The notes: generated by a model not told the origin, from the letters alone. Positions 1 to 12,359 are shown, numbered from the stretch's first letter. The stretch: DNA of 64,000 nucleotides from Mugil cephalus (GCF_022458985.1 NC_061770.1:35817599-35881598), one strand, 5' to 3'. Program-made: numbers and translations.

Positions 1-588
1 TAAAGTGCACCCTACTGATGCACATGTTTGAAATAACCAAAAAAAAAAAATTGAACTTGTGTATTTGCATAGCTTAATATTGAAATTAATTATTTTAAAT
101 AATAATAACAATGTATATTCATAAATCCCACTAGGTGGCGTTAAATACAGGACACATATAGACCCCTGCTGTAGATATTATTGAGCATTGCTGCTTTTCT
201 GGAGGCTAGACTATGCCAACTCATGCTAAGATATTATTTCACCTATGTGCTCTATAAATAGGGGAAAATTCAAATTCATAATTTATTGGGATGAAGTGTT
301 TTTCACAGGATTGGGAGCCAGAGCCGTCGAGATTTGTATTACTAAGCTAAGCTAAGCTATGCTAACTCTGTATCGTGGAAAGCAAAGTTTTTGATTTTCC
401 ATAAAAGCAAACCAATAAAAATATAATAAAAAGTCAAGATATCGTTAAATATGATACTATTTTATACCGTGCTCTGATTTAGCAAACTATATATTAAATA
501 ATAATAGATCATCCACGCTGTGGTTTGTTCCAGTACAGCACAGACACACTAAGACATTTCAGTCAGAACGTATTGTTGTCTTTCTTAC
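1..588. other. Intronic flank at the left edge, no exon recognised
   Basis: AT-rich sequence that should be intron of the OGA-like gene. A short run of a gctaa-type pentamer lies near 341-366. No coding segment or full mobile element was recognised. Confidence 0.5.
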
Positions 589-763
589 CCAGCCAGCATA
601 TGAAGGCCTTGGCCACCAGAGCCGTGTTCCTCAGGTCCCACACGTAAGGGTAAAGGTCGTAAAGCACCGCCCTGTTGGCTCCGCCCACGACGCTGCAGTG
701 GAGCTGTGCTATGTCCTCGCACAGAGACAGGAACCTGGAGGCCCGCCCGCGCCACTCGTCCAC
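589..763 (-). CDS. mgea5l: OGA-like exon 10, last exon inside the window
   Basis: Codes [20 protein letters not shown] and on to [18 protein letters not shown] and FICWLG, the dimerising stalk of OGA. The donor is GCTGG|gtaag at 588. The expected next segment (GDQEPWAFRGG-like) was not found in 1-588. Confidence 0.88.
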
Positions 764-3700
764 CTGAGGGGGACACGCATCCGGTACGACGGTCACTTCT
801 TATTCATCGGCACTAAAAAAAAACAAAAAAAAAAAAAAAAAAAAACCTGGGCTCCTCGCCGGTACCTTCTGAGGCGCCGCCTTCTTGCTGTTGGCGCCGA
901 CCGCGTGGCAGTTGCTCTTCAGCCAGGTGAGGTCCTGCAGCAGCTTCTGGGCCGAGGGTCCGTGCTCGTGGGGGAGGTAGTAGAGGCCGACGAGGAGCCG
1001 CACCTGGGACTCGCTCAGCATCCCCTTCCCGCCGCAGTGGCCCCGACCCTGGGCCTTCTGCCCCCGGCCTCCCCCCGAGCCCTGGGCCTGCTGGTTGGCC
1101 GGCTGGCCAGGCTGGTTTGGCCGCTTTCTCTCCCCCTCCCGTCCCTCCCCCTCCCTCTCCCCCTTGGCTTTGGTGGGCGACGGAGGAGGGGAGCCGGAAT
1201 TCAAGGGGAAGACGGGGAGTTTGGCCACGGCGGTCGTCCCTCTGAATGTGGAAGAGCATTCAGACCTGTCAGGAGTCTTGCAGCGGGACGCTGGCGCAGA
1301 GGCTCGCTGGTCCGTCCGAGGGTTTTGACGACCTATAATAAAAATAATAATAATATAATGAAGTAGTAGCAGATTTAACTAAGTTTCCACTCAAAAAGTA
1401 GTTTATGTTGTTTACCTGCTTGTAGCGGTTGGTTGAGTTCTTCCATCCAGTCGTGCAGCGCAGCAGACAGAGCTCTGTCAGGACAGTACTCCTCATCTAA
1501 AGCAAACACAACGTCACATTATAGCAGCAGTGAAGTTACTCTAATGACTTCGACTCAACACATTAGCATAACCGCTCTTTTGATGCTCTCTGCCTTACGC
1601 TATAATATAGGCACAACGTTGTGGTGCCGCACAGCAGTCCTTCATGTAATCATTAAAATTCATCTTCCATTTCCCTCCAAATTACAGACCTCAGCCTGAC
1701 CTTCATCTCCCACTTTAAAGCGTCTTTGTCCTCCAGCTCTTCCTTGTTGCTGCTCCACAGAGGGACCTTGATTTCTTCCTTCATCTCACCATGCAATTAT
1801 TCCTCCTCCTCCTCCTCCTCCCCCCTCATCCTCCCCACCCACCCAGTCTTCAGAGCATCACACGCCACAGTGCTTCTCAGCTCCTGCAATTTTCCATCCA
1901 GTTCCCTCGCTCCCCCCCCCCCTCTCTCTCTAGGACTTCACTGTCACAGAACATGAATTAGAACAAATGTCAAATCAAGGTGGTGCGACTCAAAGTCAAT
2001 GTGTGCTCCAGGAATGATGACTGAGCCTCTGTGAATCTAAATTAAAGACATTTCAGCCAGGGATGCACCGATCCGATATTTGTATCGGTATCGGTGCTGA
2101 TATCAAAGAAAATTCTAGATCGGGTATCGGTGACAATGAGCTGATCCATATCGGTAGTGGATGTTTAATTCCCATTTGCACTGAACTATATTAAGAGCTG
2201 ATTGCTATTTATTTTTAAGTCTATCAACCAAACCAGTGAAGCTCAATTTCAGCCCCTTTATTTATTATTTAATATTTATTTTGTTTTACATGGGATTTTG
2301 AATCCCTAATTGCACCGACCGAACCAGTTACACTTGTTATGTTTTTCATGGTTAAGATTGTTTTACTGGTGCACAATTAGTAAATAAGTAATTCGGTACA
2401 TTTATATCTGTCTTTTTGTTTTTTTAAAATTAGGAAAAAAATGTTTAAGTCAAGTCTGATGTTGCCTTTCACAAAACAATGATTCCAGTCTTTTCCACAC
2501 AATGAAACTTACCATTTGTTGTTGCGTTGTTTTTCCTGTATCGGTATCGGCCGATACTAAACCTCAGATATCGGTATCAGTGGTGAAAAAGGCGGATCGG
2601 TGCATCCCTAGTTTCAACATTTGTTTTTTGCAGTGAAAGGATGTGAATTTTGATATTCAGGAAATATTCGCAAAATGATAATAATGTATATTTCTAAATA
2701 GCACTAGTTTAATATAGAACACGTATAGTAAGGAGGGGGAGCGCCTTTCTATTCCATCTGATCTAATCACAGACCAAACACCCTGATATAGATTGAGCCA
2801 ATACTCATTCACCTCCTCCTCATTAAAAGTCTTGTGACTGCACTTTCATGGATCTTTACGGGTCAAGGGTAGTAATTCTTGGAATATTTGTGGCACCTAG
2901 GGGTGCATTTAAAGAGTTACAGTAACTGTTTTATTGGCGCCGTGGTCTGGACATCGTCTTTCTTCATCCAATACATCAGATCCCTGTGCACCTTCCAGAG
3001 ACAATAGTTTTAAGTTTCTTTATTTCTGTGTTATGTAATATCTGACACAATTTCTGCCTGGTGGTCAAACTGGTGCCAGTTGCCAGGCAACACTGGTTCA
3101 CTGGCTTATTTCTCCAGGAAGCAACGGGGCCTAGACGTGCCTGGACGTGGTCTGGCGCAGCCGTTATTAGCTTATCGTCCCCTCGACAGTCGTCAGCCCT
3201 CCCTCACCTTTCGTCTCCTCTCCTCCAGCTCTGTACCAGCTTCCCAGCGTGTGCAGAGGGATGTAGTTGGCTTCGAACTCGCAGTTGGGGTTGAGCAGCA
3301 GGCCCCTGAGCTGGCTCCGCAGCTGAGGCTCCCGGCCCTTGAAGGGCCCCAGGAAGAGGCGCCTGGAGTCGTAGTCGTTGGCGTGCAGGTTGTCCCAAAT
3401 GAGCGGGGGCCGCTGGAGCACGGACTCCACCTCCGCCAGGCAGTCCGCTGACAGTTTCCTGGAGATGACCTTGCTGCCTGTTGGACAGGTTTGAGAAACA
3501 AGCACGGTCACATTCACAACTGAAGAAATAGAGAGCTGCCCCCCCCCAACTCTTCTCAAACGGGAAAAATCTGCTAAAGGAGGCAAATATTTTCTCTGAG
3601 GAGGCAGACGAACGGGGTTTGCAAGATGCGTACACGTACAGGCTCATGTAGCTTTGAGGCATAGTTTGCATGAGGAGCTTTGGTCTTGGTTCAGAGGGGC

Positions 3701-6700
3701 TTCCGGGAAAAATTAGTTTTTTCCTAATTCTGACGAGAACAGGCGTCAGGAGGACTGAAACACTCCTGACAACTTTCCAAGTCCATCACAGAAGCTAAGG
3801 CTTTATACATAAATCTGCAAAAATTAAAACTGCACTGACAGCGTCCAGCTCAAACAATGCAGGCTGTTTTACTGCAAATAATTCTGACCCGTTTAATCAA
3901 AAGAAACACAATCACTCATGAGCAAACGAAGGTTTTATCTGAACGTCAGGGTCGAGCAGGGCTGCAGAATACAAGGCGTGCTTTGGTTATTCTCTATAAA
4001 CTTTTCAGAAACGAGTGCATTGGACTGCACCCGCACCCTGCACATTACAAAACGCAGAACTCAAGAGCGAAAGCAGAGCGCGTTTCTACTGTACTTCCAT
4101 ATGCGTGTGGGCGGATGTGCACCTAGATCATCTTGTCGTCTGTGGAGGAGGTTGTGTGGATTTGTGCCTGCGCTTGTTTGCACGCTGGGCCGTGTTTTGC
4201 AGGTCGGCTAATGAGGCCGGACGTTAGAAAACAGGAAGCTACGGATTCTGGTTAATGTCGGCAGGAATACAGCCACAGTATGGGTGCAGGGGTGGAGCTG
4301 AACCGGTGTTTTTTTTATAAATACTGGTTTCAAACAAATCGATTTCAAGTTATTTCTATTCTAGAACTGGACAAACATCCTATCAAAAAGCTGCTTTTCA
4401 TCATGTGACTAAATTAGAAGTGTAACTTAAAAAAAAATGTGTTTTTACACCAATTTAGAATTTTATTTGAACACAAACACAAATACTGGATGTCTTGCAC
4501 ACTTATAACGGTGACAGTTATAATGTTTGTGTCTCACCTGTCCATATTACATTTATGTCTGGCAGTAGGTCCTCCCCAACAGTTTGCAGGTAAGGAGACT
4601 TGGATACACTGGGAGAACACAGAGAACCACAGTACTCTACAGACACAGGGAGAGAGGTGATGTTTTAGGAAGACGCAGTTAATCTGAGACGCAAGCCGTC
4701 CATCTCTAATCCTACCTGTGGGGCAGAACAGGAAGACGGGTGGTTCCCCTAGGAACCGATACATCTCATTGGTTACTGTGACCTGAGCATGGGCGAAGGA
4801 AGCGAAGGCCTCGCTGTCGGCCTGACACATGGAGTGGTCGATGTCATCGAACAGAATGGCAAACGCCTGGCAACCCAGGTCTGACACCTGCAGAGAGTGA
4901 AAAAAAGACGAAAAAAAGAGTCAAAATTACGCTGTTCCACTTCTGCCATGTTTAACTGTGCCACGCACCTGTCTCAGCTTCCGTTTGAGTAGCGTCATGT
5001 CGCAGGAAGAAGAAAAGACGATGTCCTGTCCAGGAGACAGCGCGTAAACAAACTTTAGGCCTCTTGACTGGGCCTCTGCTATGAGAGTGCGCAGCTGACC
5101 TGGGATATAAAAGATGAAACGAATCAAACTGGGAGACACTGGACAAAATTTCCATTCATAAAAAGACAGGATGAGATGATACAATCACTTGCGCCGTGAT
5201 CTGAGGCAAAACACATTTAGGAACCAAGTCAAACTGAAAAGCCATCCAGCAGGCTAGCAGTTAGCTACCAGCTAGCAACCAACAAGAAGACACCAGCTAA
5301 CTAGCCTAGCCAGCAGCAGCAGGTAAGAAGAGATGGGACATGCAACTACACTTCAACCAACACATCTCCCCTCTGCCTAAGAACGAAAGTATAACAGTAA
5401 AAGCTAACTAGCTAATTAGCCTAGCCAACAGCAGGTAAGAAGTGATGGGACATGCGACTACACTTCAACCAACCCTTCTCCCTCTACCTAAAAGTAAAAC
5501 AGATAAATGATCATTTGAATGAATAGAGAAAGTAAAATTTTAAGCCCTGACTACAAATGTCTGGTAAATATTTTACTGTTTTATTAGCACCTAAATTCAG
5601 CTTGATTCTAGTAGTATTGGCTATTACACAAAACACAGCTGATGCCTTTATGATTATAATAATAATAATAATAAAAATGATTTCATGAATTCGATCTCGC
5701 CCCATTAGCTGGAGCAGAAAGACGTCCCTACCCTCCTCTTCGGGGGAATAGACTTCTCTCCACAGCAGTCTGTGTTTCAGGTCATCTTTTGGTCCGTACA
5801 GGTAGGTGTTCAGCCCCCAGCCCTGCATCCTGGTGGAGATAAGACACGAGGGGAGGGAACGTGTCACCAAAAGTGAAGGTTTGTTTGAGTGATTTACTTG
5901 CCAAAGCAAACACAACATGGACATGGCAGTGGAAGAGTAAGAAGAGAGAGGATGTATAGACTTTCACGTCACCTTTGACTCGTGCTTGTTTTTACCTTTT
6001 CTAGCGGGAAACACTTTTTGTTTTTTTAAGTGATTTAAATCCACCGGTAACCTGAATGGTTACTCCATGACTTTTAACTTTTGCTACAAGCTGCGAGGAA
6101 AACAGATCCCCCGTATCGACCGTGGGGCGCCAAGGCCACCTCGGTTACAGGAAATGACCTCCTGAATTATAAATAGAGCATAGTACTAGGAGTGAAACGA
6201 CATCTGCATCGGCATGCATTCGCACACATGCAGCACACACATCTGTACATAAACACGAATCTGTCACTGCCTCTGTGCGTGAAGTTGTCTTTCTTGTCAT
6301 TTTCAGGTGGGCTGAGTTCTCCCTCGCTCTCTCCGCTTTCATCGTTCCCCCGGACAGATGGCGCGTGCGTCGCCTCCACAAAAGCTGCAGCCGGCCTCCC
6401 ACAAAATTACGCACACGCGCATCCTGTAAGAGGCGTCCACAGCTCGTCACTGCAGGTCTTACGCAGCGAGCAGCCGTACGAATTCGTCCCGCGCCCCACA
6501 CTGGGCTCTAAAAATGAACGTCTATAAATAAACCTGGAGCCCACACGCTCAGCTGCTGCTAAAGTTTGGGAAATTAATAATTAACCGATGTATAATTTTT
6601 TCCGGCCCAATCGGAATCTTTAGCCGAACTTCATGTTGTTATTCCTACACAAATTACTAGTGACTCGGGCGTGTGCACTTTGAATATAATTAAGAGCAAT

Positions 6701-8148
6701 AGAAAGCAGAGAGTGGAGGGACGCTCTGTCTCTCTCTCTCTCTGTCTCTCTCGGGACGTGCAGGCAGCTGTTACCATTGGCTGCTGAACTGCAAAACTGT
6801 GTCATGGCTCCCAGCTGGGATTCACGTGGTTCCACTTATACGTAAAGATCAGTGCGCCGTCAGGAATTAATTGGTTCCCCACCAACATCAGGGTACACAC
6901 ATCTGAAAGCAACGCCGCATCCGTGATTGGTGCATCCATTCATATTTGACACAGTTTTCAGCTTTCTGCAGTAGCTTCCACCATGGAAATCAATTGCTAA
7001 TTTGTTAAATATGCACGTCATATTAAACTTCAATATACGTTTTCACACGTTTTCTTTTACAGATTTGTTGAAGAGGACTTTTGAACCTAAATAAATAAAA
7101 TTGAATATTTGCATGCACACAATTTAAAGCTGAGATATTTCATATTTGACTTGAGTTGCACCGCGAGCGTGGCTATAAAAATATATCCTGGCGCTGTGGA
7201 CCACATCCCATCCTTCACCTCCTTTCACCATCCTTCCATTATGATAAAAGGGCAGCGTCTCCGTCCTGTCATCCACGGCTGAAGCTCGGGACTGAGGTGA
7301 GCCAGCCCTTTGCTGTGGAGGCTTTCTGCGCCAGGGATTTTTCTCTGATGTCCGCCTGGCACTGAAATAGAGGACGTGCGACTGGGTTCAGCCCCGAGGC
7401 CCGAGGTCAGTCACTCTTTAGCTCGCACCATTCACGTGAAGGGGAAAACACTCCCTCTGACCTGGTTTACGAGGCATATGCACGGACACCTGGGCTCACA
7501 GACCATGCGTACAGGTAAGCAGACAAACACTGAACCTTCTTGTTGCATAGTAAAGACTTACCATTGGAAGAGAACCCTCCTCTGATCCATAGACCAGGGC
7601 CTTCCATAGAAACCTGGAGAGAGGAAATAAAAATTAAAACATGCATGTCACAAAACAGAAGCTATTACTCATACAGCTTAGCAGGCTTGATTACCGATTA
7701 CATCTGAAGGGTCATATAAGAGATCTGCTTCTCTAAATAGTTGCCTAAATTTATTTTTACTGACCAATTGTAAAAGTGTTGTGTTGTGTAACCTCTAAAA
7801 CTTACTTTCTGGCAATGCAATTGTAACTTCTCACCAACTGAAAGCACGCTGGCTAAAAATGCACACTGGAAATAAGGATAATTCTTCATATGTACTCTTC
7901 TTGATTCATCACTTGCCACAAACTTGTAATTTTTCTGCCACTGCGCACACGTGAGGCCGGCGTTGCAGCTATAGCGCTGCATGTTTGGCCACATAAAACG
8001 ATGGATGAGCTTGGTTATATCGCCCGTCCCTGCTGTGTTTGGCACAGGCATAATTCATCTCCAGCTACGCTCTGCATCACATTTTCTATTCTTAGAAATG
8101 GAACCATCTCCAGTATCCCTCTGCTTCCTTTGTGTTTTTGAATAAGTC

Positions 8149-8184
<36 letters not shown>

Positions 8185-8312
8185 ATGGTAGTATCTGTGT
8201 AGAATAAGTGGGTCAGAGTGAGAATTAAATCAGACACACTTACTGTCCAGGCTGCTTTCTCCTGCATTCCTCCGGGGATTTATTTATTATTAGTATTATT
8301 ATCATTATTTTG

Positions 8313-8347
<35 letters not shown>

Positions 8348-9698
8348 GCATTTGGAGCACTACCTATTAAGCCAAGCCCAATAACTAACTCTGCTGGAAG
8401 CTGCCACATGAGACTAAGAAACACGCTGGTTTTAGGAGGTAGAGGAATTAGCAATAAGGTGTGTGTCTATGCTAGACCTGAGATTAACATAACTATAAAG
8501 TGGCATACAATGAATCAACTGACATAATAATTAATCACGATTATTAATTCAAGTAACGTCTTAAGAAAATTAACAACAAACACATCAATCTATTTGATAT
8601 CATCTTTCAAATGATGGTAGGGTGTGATATGAGTTCATATCATTTTGTGACGGCCTAATTTGTGCGCAAGAGGTTTATTCCCTGTACTTTTTTTTTTTTT
8701 TTACCAGATACAAAAGCACAAATAGAGTTGTCACTCATCCATCTACAGTGTTAGAAGTGGTAATTCATCAGTGGGTTTAGGGCATCTCAACAACAATGTA
8801 AATTTACATCGTGGTCATGAACAATGTCTCCGAAAAGAAAAGAAAAGAAAAGCAGTGGATCGAGAACTGAGCCATGAGGGACGCCACAGAGAAATGTCAT
8901 ATATTCACCAAGAATAACAAAATAGCACAACAACAACAACCAAGTGTGACTACACAGAAAAGTGTCAAATCACTGCATCACATATCATGTGGACACGTTG
9001 GTAACAGACATTAATGCTAACAACATGCTGACACTTGTTCACAAGCAATAACAACTATAATTTATCTTGTAATTACAACCTAATGTATCTTTAATGTCAT
9101 CACATCCATCATCATCACTGTTAGTGTTTCGTCATCATTATCATATTATTATCGCTATTATCAGTTTCTTTCTTTTGTTTTCTCAACCTCCACTGTTTTT
9201 ATTGTTTCAACTTGTTCCTCACATCCTCCACAAACACTACTACGGTCAGGTCGCGCTAGCAAACATTATCTTCACCATCATTAACCATCACATATTCACC
9301 ACTATCACCTTCACTGCCACCGTCCATTATCCGAAACATCAGCTTCCCTTTCGGCTGCAGCCTTTCGCCCAGACGTCACTGAATGCCTTTCGCCGCCTGA
9401 TCTTTGATCTTCACTTCAAGCCTGACTGATCACTACCAGTCCATCATCTCATAAAGACGTTTCCATCCTGCCTGCCCTACACCTGTCGATGTCTCCCATC
9501 ACCACCTTTACAGCAGATGGCAAAACCTTCGTTTTCAAATGTAGGTCAAGCGGTGATGTATTCAAAAATCACTGCCCGGGAGGTAAGAAAAAAAAAATAT
9601 ATATATATATATCACATGATCAAACAAGGAGGTCAGTTATGAAGTCGGCCGCTCTTACCTTCCACCACCCCACAAAGAAACTGCTTCTTCTCCTCCAT
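589..9698 (-). CDS. mgea5l: O-GlcNAcase-like protein (GH84 family), ten exons, 3' end beyond the window
   Basis: Encodes a nucleocytoplasmic hydrolase of the OGA family, which removes O-linked N-acetylglucosamine from Ser/Thr of proteins. Minus-strand exons: 9659-9698, 7562-7613, 5732-5829, 4969-5099, 4716-4887, 4538-4636, 3208-3477, 1416-1496, 866-1332, 589-763. All boundaries have AG/GT sites and the 1585 nt stay in one frame. The start is the ATG at 9698 ([13 protein letters not shown]), giving a much shorter N-terminus than human OGA. Visible in order: GFYGRPW, YGPKDD, the catalytic pair in LFDDIDH (residues 121-122, matching human D174/D175), [10 protein letters not shown] (225-234), NPNCEFEAN, a low-complexity linker, then stalk-type sequence. 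The C-terminal acetyltransferase-like domain is not in the window. The catalytic part looks roughly 60% identical to human OGA as I recall it, lower than I expect for teleost oga, so I favour the paralogue mgea5l; the symbol is less certain than the family. Confidence 0.92.
813..845. repeat. Poly(A)/poly(T) tract beside a splice donor
   Basis: An almost pure A run on the plus strand, interrupted once by C. On the coding (minus) strand it is a T run starting about 20 nt after the donor of exon 9 and ahead of the acceptor of exon 10. Its length is unreliable in sequencing. Confidence 0.85.
866..1332 (-). CDS. mgea5l: OGA-like exon 9: low-complexity linker and first stalk helix
   Basis: A 467-nt GC-rich exon. 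Its first two thirds code a disordered linker: a Ser/Pro/Arg part, then an alternating Lys/Glu/Gly/Arg stretch, then a Gln/Gly/Pro-rich stretch. It then enters [20 protein letters not shown], which matches the helical stalk of OGA. The acceptor lies in an AT-rich context (ttattatag), so the 5' boundary is the least secure of this gene. The phase fits exon 8 exactly. Confidence 0.82.
1416..1496 (-). CDS. mgea5l: OGA-like exon 8
   Basis: An 81-nt exon coding [18 protein letters not shown]. This aligns with the YSPQMALKLALTEWLQEF segment that follows the acidic insert of human OGA. Exon 7 joins it directly through a split Asp codon, so most of the acidic stretch of human OGA between WYKSN and this segment is absent here. 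Confidence 0.85.
2058..2610. mobile_element. Non-autonomous hAT-like DNA transposon (about 553 bp)
   Basis: The left end reads CAGGGATGCACCGATCCG and the right end is its inverse (CGGATCGGTGCATCCCTA), with subterminal TATCGG repeats in both arms. Flanking octamers atttcagc and gtttcaac match at 6 of 8 positions, as expected of an old 8-bp hAT target duplication. It has no transposase ORF. It lies in the intron between exons 7 and 8 of the OGA-like gene. Confidence 0.85.
3208..3477 (-). CDS. mgea5l: OGA-like exon 7, end of the catalytic domain
   Basis: A 270-nt exon with [20 protein letters not shown] and [16 protein letters not shown]. Trp225, Asn227, Asp232 and Asn260 match the substrate-contact residues Trp278, Asn280, Asp285 and Asn313 of human OGA at a constant offset of 53, so no indel separates them. 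Confidence 0.93.
4538..4636 (-). CDS. mgea5l: OGA-like exon 6
   Basis: Codes for [18 protein letters not shown] and on to NVIWTG. The Tyr in EYCG (residue 166) matches active-site Tyr219 of human OGA. The exon is 99 nt and phase 1-1. Confidence 0.9.
4716..4887 (-). CDS. mgea5l: OGA-like exon 5 with the catalytic Asp pair
   Basis: Begins [18 protein letters not shown]. Asp121-Asp122 are the general acid/base and the residue that orients the acetamido group in substrate-assisted catalysis. It continues with [20 protein letters not shown] and ends at FLFCPT with a split Glu codon. Confidence 0.93.
4969..5099 (-). CDS. mgea5l: OGA-like exon 4
   Basis: Codes for a barrel strand-helix unit ending in LLKRKLRQ, with the family segment [15 protein letters not shown]. 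It ends in phase 0 before gtgcgt. Confidence 0.9.
5294..5501. repeat. Two-copy direct tandem duplication of about 105 bp
   Basis: Copies at about 5294-5400 and 5401-5501 share AGCTAACTAG, TTAGCCTAGCC or its variant, GCAGGTAAGAAG, TGATGGGACATGC and CTACACTTCAACCAAC. It lies in the intron between exons 3 and 4 of the OGA-like gene. The function is unknown. Confidence 0.85.
5732..5829 (-). CDS. mgea5l: OGA-like exon 3
   Basis: Codes for [19 protein letters not shown] and on to SPEEE. Lys45 in YGPKDD matches the substrate-binding Lys98 of human OGA. The donor is GAGG|gtaggg and the phase fits exon 4 through a split Gly codon. Confidence 0.9.
6725..6752. repeat. (TC)n microsatellite
   Basis: Short CT repeat with two interruptions, in an intron of the OGA-like gene. 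Confidence 0.85.
7562..7613 (-). CDS. mgea5l: OGA-like exon 2
   Basis: A 52-nt exon between tctccag and gtaagt. It codes [16 protein letters not shown] plus split codons at both ends. Gly14 and Tyr16 correspond to sugar-pocket residues of OGA. It is too short to be found as an ORF and was recognised by family sequence. Confidence 0.88.
8153..8183. repeat. (GT)n microsatellite
   Basis: About 15 uninterrupted GT units in the first intron of the OGA-like gene. Confidence 0.95.
8315..8346. repeat. (GT)n microsatellite
   Basis: About 16 GT units, 130 bp from a similar tract. Confidence 0.95.
9659..9698 (-). CDS. mgea5l: OGA-like exon 1 (coding part)
   Basis: Codes for the first 13 residues, [13 protein letters not shown], and the first base of a split Gly codon. 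The donor is GAAG|gtaaga. [14 protein letters not shown] is the hallmark entry into the GH84 barrel once exon 2 is joined. The 5' UTR must lie above 9698; its limit was not determined. The sequence there is very GA-rich on the coding strand. Confidence 0.88.
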
Positions 9699-12359
9699 CC
9701 TGTCCTCAGCACCGCTTCCAGTCGATCCCCCCCGACGAACGAGGGAAGAAGGGGATGCTCTTCCCGTTTCCTCGGCTTAGATGCAGGGGATGTTCTTCAT
9801 GCCTCTCCTCCGTCTGCCTCCCTCCACCTCCTCTACTCTACTCCCTCTCCCTTTTTTTTTTCTCCACATCCCTGGGGCTCCCAGTGATGCGTTCAGGTGC
9901 TCAGCGGAAGCTCGTACATTCTAGCACTAACTGTAATTGTGCGTGTAGTCACGGGATTTGTAATGATTAACGCTTTCAAGAGTGAGCAATAAAGTGTAAA
10001 GTCTAATTATGTGTTAAATATCCCCTAACAACAATCGTGATTATTTATGCTACTGCTCAAAGTTTAGATAAAGCCAATTAAGCTTATTTCCCCTGTTTGT
10101 TTTCATTTCACCTACGAACCTGAGAGCAGCAATGTGTCGGACGCAAGAGGGCAGGAGAACTCGCAAGACAACATGATGTTGATCGCTATAGTAACAATTC
10201 AGGCAAATAAATCCTGCAGCTAAGCAAAACTCCTCAATATGAACTGTTAAATGTAAATCTCTTCAGTAGATATTCATATAAAATGACTGCTAATGTGTAA
10301 GCATGCAAACGAAAATTATTATCATAGTGCAACTACGGGTTAAAATGTATATAAACACAAACTCATTCACATTTAAATAATTAATCTAAATAATTCATTT
10401 TTTTTAAAGAGCTGTGTTCCTTCATTTTATTTCCACCCAATATTCCATATAAATGGGTCAGTGTGAATTCAAATGTGCAGTATTATAATGGAGGGTATGT
10501 ATAGATATATACACACGTAGGTCTATTAGCGATTAAAATCATCACGACTCACTGAATTTTCAACCGATTTTCAATCCGTTTGGTTTATTATAAATGTCAT
10601 GACACATATTTCCGACACAATATAGATCGGTTGCATTAAAAATGCGGACAATGTGCAACGCTTTACACCATTTAAAAGCTTCCAGGTATTTGTCAAATCG
10701 GATATATATATAACAATAATATATCCAATAACAATAATAATACCATCCCATTTTTGACATAATAATCAAAATAAAACAAGATGCGGTTCCAGGAATAGTA
10801 TTTGTGAAATAATACAATAATATTAAATATTCAAAATTCATGTTAAAAAGTCAAAGTATTGAACGTTGATGCTGAACTTCACACGCACATTCACGCACCA
10901 GTGCCAGTGTTTTACTTGTTTGCGTGCACCTTCTAAAGTTGCATCGTGTTTACCTTTGTTTTAGATCATATCACCTGGCTTGAGAATCTTCAGTGCCCAT
11001 TTGTCTTTGTCTTTTTCCAGAGAAAGCAGCTTACTGAATTCCTGAGATGTCGACTTGCAGACTTGAAAATTAATTCTGTTCCTTTTTTCGTCTGTCCTAT
11101 GGCCATGAAGGCATCTTCTGCCTCATCTGCACGGGCACAGTGGTAAGACAGGCAAGGTGTTCACAAGTGAGTCGACAAATTTATGATCATACTCACAGGT
11201 CATTTCGTTACAAACATTATTATTATTTTACAGTGAAATCGGTTTACAGTCGATTGTTGGGATAATTAACTGTGGCTTAATGGACCTTTATGCTTATAAA
11301 TGCACTCGGAAAACTCCAGTAAATCAGTCTCTTAAAACTGTCACGACTAAAAGCATCTATAATTCAGTCTAAAATAGAAATATAGTTTCTAAACTGATAT
11401 GCATCGTGGCTTTTTATTACTGTGAACAAGTTAGTTACCGCAGTAATTTGACTACAGCACCCCTTGCTGGAATTAAATTCACTTACATCAGTGCCACATT
11501 CGTTGGCACTGGTGGTAAGCGAGGTCCGTTTCTCAATGAAAACCCGGACAGGATGTAGCTGCATTACTCGTTCACCACACTGCATCAGCAAATTAATTTA
11601 TATTAGACATATTGCCTCTGGGTTTCTTCAATATAAACAGAACTAATACGATAAAATGCTGCAATATAGACGTAGATGAGATAAAGCTACTTTTATTGTT
11701 GTTATAATTATTTTCATTTAATGAAACCTTAGGAATGGGAGTGAAAGGAATTTGATCTAATAGCTTAAAGGTCGACAAGATACGGGTGTGTGGAAACTCA
11801 GGTAATACAGTGATTCATTTCTTATCTTTGTTCTGTCTCTTTTTTCATTTTTTTCTCCACATTTTAAAGGTTCTGGGAAGGATTTTAAATGCAGTTATTA
11901 ATACAATGGTGTAAATGTGACTATTGAATTAAATATGTGTGTTTGTGCTCAACTTGGCATTGTATTATAGACCTGGTGAAGGATTCCTCCTCCTCCTCCA
12001 ACAGTGCTTATGAAGTGATTGTTTTCTTTGTATGTTTGCGTTGCAGTTTTCAAACTTCCTCGATCCTCCTGCTTAATTCAGTTGTTACTGGGTCATTCTG
12101 TGTGTTTTTTTTATGCTCTACAGATGTTAATCATTCCACAGAAACACTGATTCACTAGTTATGAAGTCATGAACTCGTTGGGTCACCTCTAGTTATGTGT
12201 GGCATGTATTCCAAAAACCACAATATTTACATCCTTTAAAACAAGAAACACAAAGGCGCAAAATGTTCCCTGTAGTCCATCTAAGCCCCTTATTAGCCAT
12301 TAATAATCCTCTTATTAGATAATTACTGCACGGGTAATTAGCTTTCAGCTGGCAACAAG
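9699..12359. other. Intergenic spacer between divergent genes, no gene recognised
   Basis: Contains the undetermined 5' UTR and promoter of the OGA-like gene at its left side (pyrimidine-rich on the plus strand near 9700-9870). The rest is AT-rich sequence with no coding segment I can assign. A stretch at 11021-11142 has an acceptor and a donor but no recognisable protein. Confidence 0.5.

Noticed and set aside
698-1366. Plus-strand ORF of 222 codons
   Set aside because: Shadow of exons 9 and 10 of the minus-strand OGA-like gene and a poly(A) tract; the minus strand has family motifs and splice sites.
11021-11142. Possible plus-strand exon with acceptor ttttccag and donor gtaaga
   Set aside because: The translation matches no family I know, no partner exon was found and chance AG/GT pairs are common.
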